Of a DNA stretch of 42,758 nt, positions 20,790 through 33,517 are shown piece by piece; position 1 is the first letter of the stretch, and each line of letters begins with the position of its first letter. The notes beneath the pieces are model-generated. The model worked only from the letters and a program-made list of their open reading frames with translations, searched no databases and was not told the origin of the DNA. The DNA comes from an uncultured Caldilinea sp. (GTDB lineage Bacteria > Chloroflexota > Anaerolineae > Caldilineales > Caldilineaceae), in contig NZ_CAKZMJ010000094.1 in NCBI RefSeq assembly GCF_937128415.1, forward strand, positions 1-42,758, written 5' to 3'. The position numbers were made by a program, and so were the translations under genes.

Positions 20790-21731
20790 TTATGCCTTCA
20801 TCTCCCACAAAATCTGTGCGACCTGAAGATCATCGTTCTTAGCGCCGAAGTCCCTTCCTGCGTCCTCGCTGTAATCCCACCAGGCGGAGAGCACGCACTG
20901 CGCTATGCTCCACAGCCGCATGCGTTCGCGATCGAGCGTGAGCCGTTCGGCGAGCTGATCGATGCGCCGTTTGAGCACGCGCGCAGGGTTGGGTTGCGCC
21001 AAAGGCCATCCTAAAGGATTGCGCAGCATGGCGTACGCCTCGAACTCGCGCTCGCCGACGACGCCCTTGGGGTCAATGGCGAGCCACGCGCCTTCGGCCG
21101 TCGACAGAATGTTCTCGTGATGAAGGTCTCCATGCAACACCACCGTCGAGCCGCTCGACGCCAATAGCTCCGGAAAAAGGCGTTCGGCTGCATCGACCAA
21201 ATGGGGCGGAAATGGTCCGCAACCGCCCTCGAAGGTGGGGCGCAGCGTCTCTAACTCGCGCGCCCACGCCTCGATCGTCAACATCGCATGGTCGGACGGC
21301 GCAGGGCGCCAGAGCGCCGCCATCACATCGGCGATAAGGGCGGTTGCTCTCTCGTCATCTTCTTCGACCAGGGCGCGCAACGGACGCCCGGGGCGAAGGC
21401 GCTCCAAAAGCAAGGCGCCGCCGGCGGGGTCGGCCTCTAGCAGCTGCACGCAGCCGCGACCGGCAAAGAAGATCAGCGCCTCGATTTCCGACCACAGCTC
21501 CCGATGCGGGACGCCGAGCTTCAATACGACCTCGCGTCCGTCGGCGCGCACGGCGGGCGCTACGTAGTTATAGGAGAGATTCTCAAAAGGAGGCCCCAGC
21601 GTCAGTCGCCAACGTTGAGCATATTCGGCCAGAAGAGCGGACAAGTTTCGCAGAAAATCTTCACCCTTTGCCCCAAATGTAGTGCAAATCGTATGAATGA
21701 AGGTCGATGGCAGATGCATTTTCGCCCTCAT
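20790..21731 (-). CDS. Aminoglycoside phosphotransferase, APH(6)/streptomycin-6-kinase family
   Basis: A 313-residue kinase-like protein. The phosphotransfer motif VVLHGDLHHENILS (198-210) contains the catalytic Asp and is followed by LAIDPKGVVGEREFE, which is diagnostic of the APH(6)/hydroxyurea-kinase family (PF04655). VVLKLGVPHRELWSEIEAL carries the ATP-binding Lys. The ATG at 21731 follows AAGGTG; a GTG at 21743 and an ATG at 21719 are alternatives. Known members phosphorylate streptomycin, but chromosomal homologues often have no demonstrated resistance role, so the true substrate is open. There are no mobile-element signs around it. It is divergent from the ketosynthase gene, about 100 bases apart. 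Confidence 0.87.
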   Translation of the reverse strand: MRAKMHLPSTFIHTICTTFGAKGEDFLRNLSALLAEYAQRWRLTLGPPFENLSYNYVAPAVRADGREVVLKLGVPHRELWSEIEALIFFAGRGCVQLLEADPAGGALLLERLRPGRPLRALVEEDDERATALIADVMAALWRPAPSDHAMLTIEAWARELETLRPTFEGGCGPFPPHLVDAAERLFPELLASSGSTVVLHGDLHHENILSTAEGAWLAIDPKGVVGEREFEAYAMLRNPLGWPLAQPNPARVLKRRIDQLAERLTLDRERMRLWSIAQCVLSAWWDYSEDAGRDFGAKNDDLQVAQILWEMKA

Positions 21732-21817
21732 GTTCACCTTCACGAAAACCGATGGAACCAGTAGAATACATCACATATTCACCGACAAAGCAACCGACGC
21801 AATGGAGCATGCATCAT

Positions 21818-23057
<1,240 letters not shown>

Positions 23058-23168
23058 CGGCTATGCGCTCACGGCGCACTGTCGAACAGCTCCCTCTCCG
23101 ACACGGGACGCGCAACACACCGGAAGCAAACCTTTCACCCGACCATCAACAAGCAAGGATGCAAACGG

Positions 23169-24035
<867 letters not shown>

Positions 24036-24058
24036 GAATCGATTTGTACACAAGCCGG

Positions 24059-24077
24059 TTGTCAAGGTTGTTGACAA
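24059..24077. promoter_or_regulatory. TTGTCAA/TTGACAA inverted repeat, possible operator
   Basis: TTGTCAA at 24059-24065 and TTGACAA at 24071-24077 form a perfect 7-bp inverted repeat with a 5-nt spacer, about 23 bases before the ATG of the secreted protein. TTGACA could also serve as a -35 element, but I see no matching -10. Confidence 0.4.
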
Positions 24078-24100
24078 GGGAATCTGCTCTCGGAGGCGCT

Positions 24101-26176
24101 ATGCAGCCCAAGATATTTCCGGCGGCCGCATTTCTTCTCACCGCGAGCCTTTTGCTGGCCCTGTTCTGTGGATTGGGCGCCTTCAATTCAGCCCTTGCGC
24201 AGTCTCCTCCTCTCGCCCCAGACGCACCCGGCAGCATCTCCGGCAGCGTCACCGATTCAAGCGGCGCGCCGCTCTCCGGCATCGATGTCACTCTCCACCG
24301 ACGCGATTCCAATGGTTATTATTCATATTGGCGCTCCACACGCACAGACACCCAGGGGGCTTACCGCTTTGGAGTGCTGCCTGCAGGCACATACGCTCTT
24401 TCCTTTAGAGACCAATCCTCCGTTTACGCTCAGACCTTCTATTCCAACGCTTTGACGTTACAAAGCGCAACGCCGATCGCCGTGGCGGGCTCGAATGTGA
24501 CCGACCTGAATGTAGCAATGCCCAAGGCTGGCGCCATTCAGGGCCAAATCAGCTATCTCGTCAGCGGTTTTGTTCAGTCCAGTCGCATTAATGTCCTTGC
24601 ACGCGTTCAAGAGGAGTGGCAAACTGTCGCCTCCCTCTGGATTGAAGGTTCCGGCGTTTACAGCTTTCCTGGCCTTCAGCCTGGCGTCTATGCAATATGC
24701 GCATATAACGTCTTTTGGGATAGCGCAGGCGACAAACCATCCGAATCTTATCCAACGCTTTGCTATCCCGACGTTTATTCGTCCATCGACTACGCCTGGC
24801 CTGTCACGGTCACCGAGGGCCTCACCACGACGGACATTGACCTTGCGTTCGGAGTAGAAGGGGACAGCGCAACGATCGGCGGCGTCGTGCGCTCATCGGT
24901 CGGCTCCGCGTTGGAAGGCATCCTAGTTCATCTGTTCAGCAGAAACTCCTCTGAATCTTCACAATACAGCGCTATGACGCGAACCGATGCAGCGGGTCGC
25001 TATGAATTTCGATGGTTGCGGCCAGGAAACTATGTTCTGCTCTTTATTGACTTAGGAGGCCCCTATCTCGGCGAATTTTACGATGACTCGGTCTCGTATT
25101 CCGACGCCACGGTGGTCACAGTGAATCGGTACGAAAAGCGCCTGGATGTGGATGCAAGATTAAGCCTGGGCGGCGCTATCGGCGGCAAACTAAGCGTCCT
25201 TGGAGACGAGAAACCCGACAACGCCTATATCCAACTGTTGGGCGCTCCTCCCCCTTCATGGTGGTTTCCCCTCGGGTATAGCCACTATGACCCGGCGACC
25301 GGCGCTTATCGAGTCTCTGGAATTCCGCCAGGCATCTACCGCATGCGGGTCGAAGGTCAATTGAATCACATGACTTTCGGGGCCTATTACGGTGAAGGTG
25401 CAGGTCGCTATGATCCAGAGCAGGCGACCCCGATCACGATCACCCCCGGCGCCGTGATAGACAACATCAACATCGATCTAGGCGAGGCAGGAATGTTTGA
25501 TGGAGCGATCGGCGGTCAAATTCGGGCCGAGGGGCGACCGCTGCCATCCGCCCGGGTTTCTTTGTACGCTTCGTCTGATAAGGAGCTTCCGCTGGTTGAG
25601 CTCCAGGCTGATGCCGAGGGCCGTTACTTTTTTGGAGGGTTAACAGAAGGAACGTATCGCATTGGCGTCGTCGATCCACTGGAGATTTATGCGACGACAT
25701 TTTACTCCGATCGCATCTCTCCGGTAGACGCCTCGTTAGTCTCTTTGGAGGCAAGCCAGCAACGAATGAATGTGGATATCGAACTCAAACCCGGCGGCTG
25801 GATCACAGGGCGGGTTATAGCAGACAACAACAGGCCGGCGGCTCGATTCAACGTGTATGCCTGGTATGTCTTACAGAATCCAGGCGCTGAATATGCTTAC
25901 GGCACGCTTTTCCCACTGATTCAGCGCGCAACCACAGATCAAAATGGAAATTACCGGCTCGGGGGCCTTCGAGCAGGCTCCTATCGCCTTTGCACCGGGC
26001 CCGGAGGAAGATTCCCTGGCGGGTTGCTGGCGTGCTTCGGCCTGCCACCGAGATCGATCGAGCCCTACCAGGCGGCGAACGTCGAGGTGCGCGCCGGTCA
26101 GACGACGGCGGGCATCGATATGTTCGTCGGCGAAAGACTGCCGTCGAACAGCTATTTGCCGCTGCTGATGCGGTAG
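24101..26176 (+). CDS. Secreted multi-domain protein with carboxypeptidase-regulatory-like repeats and YLPLLMR tail
   Basis: A 691-residue exported protein. The ATG at 24101 follows CGGAGGCGCT and starts a signal peptide (MQPKIFPAAAFLLTASLLLA, with a likely cut after ALA at about 33). The mature part has about six repeats of a beta-sandwich type (carboxypeptidase regulatory-like, PF13620). Each has the form GxIxGxVxxxxGxxLxxxxVxLxxxxxG then GxYxFxxLxPGxYxL, e.g. GSISGSVTDSSGAPLSGIDV and GRYEFRWLRPGNYVLLF. The last residues are SNSYLPLLMR, a tail common in secreted Chloroflexota proteins. Codon use looks less GC-rich than in neighbours. It may be a surface-adhesion or matrix protein. Confidence 0.83.
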   Translation: MQPKIFPAAAFLLTASLLLALFCGLGAFNSALAQSPPLAPDAPGSISGSVTDSSGAPLSGIDVTLHRRDSNGYYSYWRSTRTDTQGAYRFGVLPAGTYALSFRDQSSVYAQTFYSNALTLQSATPIAVAGSNVTDLNVAMPKAGAIQGQISYLVSGFVQSSRINVLARVQEEWQTVASLWIEGSGVYSFPGLQPGVYAICAYNVFWDSAGDKPSESYPTLCYPDVYSSIDYAWPVTVTEGLTTTDIDLAFGVEGDSATIGGVVRSSVGSALEGILVHLFSRNSSESSQYSAMTRTDAAGRYEFRWLRPGNYVLLFIDLGGPYLGEFYDDSVSYSDATVVTVNRYEKRLDVDARLSLGGAIGGKLSVLGDEKPDNAYIQLLGAPPPSWWFPLGYSHYDPATGAYRVSGIPPGIYRMRVEGQLNHMTFGAYYGEGAGRYDPEQATPITITPGAVIDNINIDLGEAGMFDGAIGGQIRAEGRPLPSARVSLYASSDKELPLVELQADAEGRYFFGGLTEGTYRIGVVDPLEIYATTFYSDRISPVDASLVSLEASQQRMNVDIELKPGGWITGRVIADNNRPAARFNVYAWYVLQNPGAEYAYGTLFPLIQRATTDQNGNYRLGGLRAGSYRLCTGPGGRFPGGLLACFGLPPRSIEPYQAANVEVRAGQTTAGIDMFVGERLPSNSYLPLLMR

Positions 26177-26200
26177 TGTGGTACACTGTCAGTAGCAACC

Positions 26201-26223
26201 GGCCTGCGCTTCAGGCGTAGGCC
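26201..26223. terminator. Hairpin after the secreted-protein gene
   Basis: GGCCTGCGC at 26201-26209 and GCGTAGGCC at 26215-26223 pair at eight of nine positions. It lies 25 bases after the stop codon. There is no T-tract. Confidence 0.4.
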
Positions 26224-26280
26224 AGTCCTATCGCTTAAACTACGAGGGACGCACCGTCATCCAATCGGTGGAGCAGAGAC

Positions 26281-27234
<954 letters not shown>

Positions 27235-27302
27235 ACCCAGACGACAGGCGTCGAAGGCAAGGCTGGCCATCCTCGCTTTCGACGCCTCGTCCAATCCCGC
27301 TG

Positions 27303-28451
<1,149 letters not shown>

Positions 28452-28483
28452 TACAATTATCCAGGCGGATGCGCCGGATTCAT

Positions 28484-28560
28484 CGTAGGTGCGGCTCTCA
28501 GCCGCACATTCTCGGTGGAACGCAAGGCCTTGAAGAATGCGAGGAGAAGCGCAGCTACGA
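28484..28560. repeat. Imperfect palindromic interspersed repeat
   Basis: CGTAGGTGCGGCTCTC at the left and the inverted GCGCAGCTACG at the right end form a long imperfect hairpin, with an inner TGCGGCT/AGCCGCA stem. Similar GTAGGTGCGGCT elements are common between genes in environmental bacteria. It lies 37 bases before the prfB start. Confidence 0.55.
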
Positions 28561-28596
28561 ATAGAGTGATGGAGATTTCAAAAGGAACAAGAATAT

Positions 28597-29695
<1,099 letters not shown>

Positions 29696-29706
29696 AGCCC
29701 AGGGAT

Positions 29707-29758
29707 GCAGATGGCGTTGGCGGAAAGGCGAACGCGCCTGCGCTTCAACGCCATCTGC
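29707..29758. terminator. Terminator-like hairpin between prfB and mgtC
   Basis: GCAGATGGCGTTG at 29707-29719 and CAACGCCATCTGC at 29746-29758 form a perfect 13-bp stem between convergent genes. No long T-tract is present. Confidence 0.65.
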
Positions 29759-29770
29759 GCTATGGCCAGG

Positions 29771-30664
29771 CTAACGTTTGGAAGCGTCTGAATCCTGCCC
29801 TTCAGGTTCATTGAGATCGACCAACAGATTTTCGTCATCCAGATTCATTTGCTCTTGATGCTGGACATCTACACCTTGCCTCGTCGCCAGTCCGGCCTCA
29901 TCTGACGCTTCCACCTCAACGTCTGAGACGTCCACGCGCTGAATGGATTTAACGACCAGCAACTGTTTCACCAGCCGTTCTAGCTGATGGGAAGTCAAGG
30001 GTCGAGTGAGATCGACGCGCAAGATTGCAGTTTCGCCGGCCGAAGGCAACATCGTCGCGCGTTTGACCGGCGCCCCCAGCCGGTCGAGTGCGGTCAGCGC
30101 CTTGCCAACTGCGCGATGGTTGTCTTTCAGGTGGAGCTTGAGCATATTGACTTCATGATTGCGGCCAAGCCTGGCTTCCACGCGTTCCAGAACAACCAAT
30201 GTGAACAAAATGAGCAACGTCGTCGCCGTCGCCAACCCGGCCATCCCCACCCCAACGGCAATGCCAATTCCCGCCACGCCCCAAATGCTGGCGGCCGTAG
30301 TCAGGCCGCGCACTGTTGAGCCATGGCGCAGGATTGCACCGGCGCCGAGAAAGCCGATGCCCGAAACCACGTAGCTGGCCACCCGCATCGGGTCGCGCAC
30401 GCCCATATCGGGTAGGGCGTACGCGCCGGCCATGGTCATCAAACAGGCGCCCAGTCCCACCAGAATATGCGGACGAAAGCCGCTGGCGCGCTCATGTTGC
30501 GAGCGTTCCCATCCGATCAGGCCGCACAGCAACAGCACCACCAACAGGCGTCCGACGAGGATCGAATCAAAGGGGCCGACGATCTCCCCAGAAGTTTGCG
30601 CTATTCTTAAGGCGAAGTCTTTTCCAAGCTGGTTGAGCGCATCCGTAAACACTTCGTAATTCAT
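29771..30664 (-). CDS. mgtC: MgtC/SapB family membrane protein
   Basis: A 297-residue protein with four to five N-terminal helices and a C-terminal cytoplasmic domain. The family signature is clear: GRLLVVLLLCGLIGWERSQH near residue 38, ASGFRPHILVGLGACLMTM, and GIGFLGAGAILRHGSTVRGL followed by TTAASIWGVAGIGIAVG. MgtC supports growth at low Mg2+ and modulates membrane ATPase in Salmonella. The tail has an ACT-like part (ILRVDLTRPLTSHQLERLVK) and an acidic end rich in Asp/Glu. It is the last gene of the minus-strand run that begins with the M-box and mgtE, so Mg2+ control is plausible, although a 14-bp hairpin lies between (31206-31240). Confidence 0.9.
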   Translation of the reverse strand: MNYEVFTDALNQLGKDFALRIAQTSGEIVGPFDSILVGRLLVVLLLCGLIGWERSQHERASGFRPHILVGLGACLMTMAGAYALPDMGVRDPMRVASYVVSGIGFLGAGAILRHGSTVRGLTTAASIWGVAGIGIAVGVGMAGLATATTLLILFTLVVLERVEARLGRNHEVNMLKLHLKDNHRAVGKALTALDRLGAPVKRATMLPSAGETAILRVDLTRPLTSHQLERLVKQLLVVKSIQRVDVSDVEVEASDEAGLATRQGVDVQHQEQMNLDDENLLVDLNEPEGQDSDASKR

Positions 30665-30747
30665 GGCGCACCTCGACGGTGGACGGTCAAATCAGCTTCC
30701 TGCTTCATCAAAATGATTGCGCCAGAATGGCGACCGTGGTCAATCTT

Positions 30748-31167
30748 TCACGCTTTGGACATTTTCATAGCCTTGAGCCATCGCAGCAAGTCCGCGCGTC
30801 GCCGCATGTCTGTACGCTTTATGTGATCGATCCATGTCCATGCGATGCGCGGACCGGCCAAAACAAGCATGCGGCGCCACGTCCGTTGCAGCGCGTTGTC
30901 ACAAAATTCAGGAACGCGCCCCTGCAGCCGGCGTAGGACGACGACGCATCGGTCCATGCCCTGCTGTTCGAGATCGGCGAGGTGCAACAGCAGGTCGCGC
31001 TTATGCGGCTCCGCCGCGATCGTCGCCAGGTCTCGATAGAGCTGATTGAAAAACTTTCTGTGACAATACACTTGCTCGACATAGGCGATGAGACGCATCC
31101 GAACTGCGTGCACCCGTTGTAAGCGATCGCTGCGCCCTCGCGCATCCAGATTGTAGTCGCTGCACAT
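30748..31167 (-). CDS. Small helical protein, possibly ferritin-like fold (hypothetical)
   Basis: A 139-residue protein with a strong GGAAGGTG site before the ATG. I do not recognise its family. The middle, YVEQVYCHRKFFNQLYRDLA and then EPHKRDLLLHLADLEQQGMD, follows the heptad spacing of rubrerythrin/ferritin-like helices (LxxxLAxxAxxPxxKxxLxxLAxxE). The usual second-site His after the Glu is replaced (EQQGM), so a normal di-iron centre is unlikely. Residues 1-20 are basic and polar, and the C-terminal 45 are basic (RRRADLLRWLKAMKMSK). It lies between mgtE and mgtC in the same direction, 83 bases before mgtC, which suggests a link to Mg2+ response. This is inference. Confidence 0.55.
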   Translation of the reverse strand: MCSDYNLDARGRSDRLQRVHAVRMRLIAYVEQVYCHRKFFNQLYRDLATIAAEPHKRDLLLHLADLEQQGMDRCVVVLRRLQGRVPEFCDNALQRTWRRMLVLAGPRIAWTWIDHIKRTDMRRRADLLRWLKAMKMSKA

Positions 31168-31205
31168 GCATCACCTTCCGGTTGTCGCTGCATTCCATCT
31201 CTCTT

Positions 31206-31240
31206 GGTGGAGGTCGCAAGCGTGGTTTGCGACCTCCACC
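31206..31240. terminator. Perfect 14-bp hairpin downstream of mgtE
   Basis: GGTGGAGGTCGCAA at 31206-31219 pairs perfectly with TTGCGACCTCCACC at 31227-31240, loop of 7. It lies 13 bases past the mgtE stop and before the next gene. On the minus strand no T-run follows (AAGAGAG), so it may be an mRNA-stabilising or partially terminating element. Confidence 0.7.
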
Positions 31241-31253
31241 TGCTCTTTCACTG

Positions 31254-32648
31254 TTAAACAGCGAGCAAGAAGTTCACCAAGGAAAAGTAAAGCGCCAGAC
31301 CTGTAAAATCCTTGATGGTGGTGATAAAAGGATCGGCTCCCGGCGCATGGTCGAAGCCCAGCTTCGTCAGTGTATAGGGCAGCAAAAAGCCCAGGAAGGT
31401 GGCCAACGTCACGACGGCGCAAATCGAAACGCCAACCGCAATGCCGATCTGTGGAAACCCATTGGGGATCCCCTGCCACTGCCAGGCGATCACTCCAGTA
31501 ACGACCCCGAGAAGAAGCCCCATCACCAGGCCGATGCCCACCTCGCGGCGCACATGCCACCAGAATTTTGCCAGGTCGATATGCCCCAACGCCAGACCGC
31601 GCGCAAAGATGGTCGTGGATTGCGTGCCGACGTTGCCGCCCATATCCATGACCAACGGAATAAAGACAGCCGCAGCCAGGATCTTGGCCAGCACCTCCTC
31701 AAACTGGTCGATCAGGCCGCCGGTCACCAGGCCGCCGGCGACGGTGACCAGCAAGAATACGATGCGCACAGAGACGGCGTACAGGATCGGGCCGCGGGTA
31801 AGCTTTTCGCTATGAATGATGTCGCGTTGACGTCGCACATCCACGATGCCTGCCATCTGGTACATCGTCTCAGAGGCCTCTTCTTCCAACACATCGATCA
31901 CGTCGTCAAAGGAGACTGCGCCGACCAGACGACCTTCTCCGTCGACGACGGGCAAAGCGACCAGGTCATACTGTTTCAGCAAACGCGCGGCGACGGTGCG
32001 TTTTTCCGACGCTCGCACGAAGACGTCTGAACCTTCGAGCAACGTCTCGATCTTTGCATCCGGCTCCGCTCGCACAAGCCTGGTGAGCGAGACAACCCCC
32101 TTGTAATAGCGTTTCTCGTCAATGACGAAGATCACGCGCAGCTCATCGTCTTCCAAATTAGAGGAACGAAGCACGGCAAGCGCCTCTCGCACCGTGTTGT
32201 GGCTGCGCACGGCGAGATAGCGCGGATTCATGATCCGGCCCACACTCTCCGGCGGATAGTTCAGCAGCACATTTACAGATTCTCGCGCTTCGGGGCTGAG
32301 CGCAGCCAGCAGACGTTTTGTGACCTTGGCGGGCAACTCATCGAACAGGTGCACGCGCAGGTCCGGATCGAGCTTCTCGAACAGTTGCACCGCCTCCGGA
32401 TCGGCCATCGCCTGCACCAGGTCGGTTTGTTGGGTGGTGTCCAACCGCTCGAACACGTCGATGGCGCGATCTTTGTCCAGCAATCGAAAGAGCAAGATAC
32501 GCTGCGCCGAAGGAAGCTCCTGCATCAATTTGATCACCTCATAGACGGACCAACTCGCCTGCTGCTCCTTGATCGTGTTCAACTCCCCGTTGTTCAACAG
32601 CTTCTGCAAATTGAGCTTTTCCTTCAAAGGATGGTTCAGGTTGGCCAT
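31254..32648 (-). CDS. mgtE: Magnesium transporter MgtE
   Basis: A 464-residue Mg2+ channel of the inner membrane. The ATG at 32648 is chosen because AAGGAAC lies upstream; an ATG at 32681 would add 11 residues. The cytoplasmic N domain has helical repeats (LMQELPSAQRILLFRLLDKD, FERLDTTQQTDLVQAM). A CBS pair follows: PPESVGRIMNPRYLAVRSH is the entry, LVRAEPDAKIETLLEG and VALPVVDGEGRLVGAVSFDD lie inside. Membrane helices start near residue 270, and the pore segment holds MDMGGNVGTQSTTIFARGLA. In known MgtE the N and CBS domains bind Mg2+ and close the pore when Mg2+ is high. It is the first large gene behind the M-box riboswitch at 33334-33500. Confidence 0.95.
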   Translation of the reverse strand: MANLNHPLKEKLNLQKLLNNGELNTIKEQQASWSVYEVIKLMQELPSAQRILLFRLLDKDRAIDVFERLDTTQQTDLVQAMADPEAVQLFEKLDPDLRVHLFDELPAKVTKRLLAALSPEARESVNVLLNYPPESVGRIMNPRYLAVRSHNTVREALAVLRSSNLEDDELRVIFVIDEKRYYKGVVSLTRLVRAEPDAKIETLLEGSDVFVRASEKRTVAARLLKQYDLVALPVVDGEGRLVGAVSFDDVIDVLEEEASETMYQMAGIVDVRRQRDIIHSEKLTRGPILYAVSVRIVFLLVTVAGGLVTGGLIDQFEEVLAKILAAAVFIPLVMDMGGNVGTQSTTIFARGLALGHIDLAKFWWHVRREVGIGLVMGLLLGVVTGVIAWQWQGIPNGFPQIGIAVGVSICAVVTLATFLGFLLPYTLTKLGFDHAPGADPFITTIKDFTGLALYFSLVNFLLAV

Positions 32649-32885
32649 GATGGTCTGTTCCTTTCCATTCTGTAAAGTCATTCCCGCTATTCACCCCGTT
32701 GATTGGCGCCTGCCGCTTTTTTCCCGAAAGGAGGCGCGTCAACGCCAGGACAAACGTCCTCCGCTCTTGCAGAGCGCATGGACGCCGGCAAGGCTCTCCC
32801 CGGCGAAGAGAGCGACCAACGCCGGGGAAAGCGACGCACATCACTTCAAGTGCGGCGATAGTGCAGAGCGTGCGCGCTCCGCGTT
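32649..32885 (-). other. Leader segment before mgtE, 237 bp, with hairpins
   Basis: This segment holds a perfect 8-bp stem CCCCGGCG (32798-32805) with CGCCGGGG (32820-32827) and smaller ones such as AGGAC/GTCCT near 32756. I recognise no known riboswitch here; the M-box is further upstream. It is probably transcribed as the 5' leader of mgtE. Confidence 0.4.
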
Positions 32886-33104
32886 TCACGTCACCGGCTG
32901 CAGCCGCCGGTCGCAAGTGTGCAAGAGCGTCCCACCGACTGCCTGCATGGAGTGATCTGGACGCGCTCGCAAAGAATGAGGCTGTTCAGTTGTTCGGAAA
33001 TGAGGCTGAGCGATGGCGTGCGGTTGCATCGGCGCAACTGCGAGCCTCTCCCAGCGAGCTGTGAGACGTCCATGCTCGTTCAACACCCACTTCATCTTCA
33101 GCAT
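32886..33104 (-). CDS. Possible 72-residue leader protein of the Mg2+ operon (hypothetical)
   Basis: An ATG at 33104 follows a strong GGGAGGTGG site at the right spacing. The frame encodes MLKMKWVLNEHGRLTARWER and continues with His-rich, basic sequence (AVAPMQPHAIAQPHFRTTEQ). There are no membrane helices. I do not recognise the family. It lies between the M-box terminator and mgtE, so it would be in the Mg2+-controlled transcript. An overlapping frame starting at 33189 also has a good ribosome-binding site (GGGGGTGA) and encodes an Arg/Ser-rich 67 residues; its composition looks less like a protein. Either could be chance in GC-rich DNA. Confidence 0.35.
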   Translation of the reverse strand: MLKMKWVLNEHGRLTARWERLAVAPMQPHAIAQPHFRTTEQPHSLRARPDHSMQAVGGTLLHTCDRRLQPVT

Positions 33105-33253
33105 GTTCCACCTCCCGAGATCGACACCATGAAGGTCTCTCGCATCGTCTTCTTGCATCGAGGTCTAGACTACTTTCCGTGTCCTGCATGACGTCTCACC
33201 CCCTTTCCTCGCAGCTTGCGCCCTGAGCGCCTGTTCGGCGTTGCAGAAGCAAT
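33105..33253 (-). other. Transcribed leader downstream of the M-box terminator
   Basis: About 150 bases between the intrinsic terminator and the small reading frame. Apart from the GGGGGTGA-ATG at 33189 I see no recognisable element. Confidence 0.4.
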
Positions 33254-33254
33254 G

Positions 33255-33288
33255 AAAAAAAGAAGACAGCCCACGAGAGGCTGTCTTC
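33255..33288 (-). terminator. Intrinsic terminator of the M-box switch
   Basis: On the minus strand GAAGACAGCC (33288-33279) and GGCTGTCTTC (33271-33262) form a 10-bp stem with loop TCTCGTG, followed by seven T residues (33261-33255). The sequence GCCTCTCGT (plus-strand 33273-33281) in this hairpin is the exact complement of the M-box 3' strand at 33332-33340, so the two structures exclude each other. This is the expression platform. Confidence 0.92.
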
Positions 33289-33306
33289 ACACTTATCCAT
33301 CAAATA

Positions 33307-33324
33307 CAGGACAAATCTGTCCTG
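33307..33324 (-). other. Perfect 7-bp hairpin between M-box and terminator
   Basis: On the minus strand CAGGACA and TGTCCTG pair around a GATT loop. It lies between the antiterminator strand and the terminator, and would hold the two pairing partners close together. Confidence 0.6.
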
Positions 33325-33333
33325 CATGAGCGC

Positions 33334-33500
33334 CTCTCGTTGAGCTTTGGCACTGGTTGACGTAGATTCTCTCTTGCATCGAAAGAGGATCAGCTGCTTT
33401 ATGCCAAACCTTAAGCCGATTTGGCCTGTTCTACCCATTGGCGTCTTTCGACGTTTCCGGGCAGCAGCCTGTGTTCAACCAGGAGCCTCACCTAACGGCC
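33334..33500 (-). promoter_or_regulatory. M-box (ykoK leader) Mg2+ riboswitch
   Basis: Read on the minus strand, the element opens GTTAGGTGAGGCTCCT and continues with CTGCTGCCCGGAAACGTC, AAAGACGCCAATGGGT, AAGCAGCTGAT and CAGTGCCAAAGCTC. These are the conserved blocks of the M-box aptamer in the same order as in the B. subtilis mgtE leader. P1 pairs CGTT with AACG, and P2 pairs CTGGTTGA with TCAACCAG perfectly over 8 bp. M-box RNAs fold on Mg2+ and shut off downstream genes. Here the downstream genes are mgtE and then, possibly, a small protein and mgtC. Terminator and promoter elements sit at the expected places on either side. Confidence 0.95.
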
Positions 33501-33517
33501 ATTCAATTTTCGCAACC

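Noticed and set aside
20790..21731. Acquired antibiotic-resistance gene
   Set aside because: Family membership in APH(6) is clear, but there is no integron, transposon or plasmid context, so a chromosomal kinase of other function is equally likely.
32649..32885. Second riboswitch before mgtE
   Set aside because: Several GC hairpins are present but no conserved aptamer pattern that I know; the M-box upstream already explains Mg2+ control.
32986..33189. 67-codon minus-strand frame with a good ribosome-binding site
   Set aside because: Arg/Ser-rich composition looks non-protein, and it overlaps the better candidate at 32886-33104. It is kept only as a remark.
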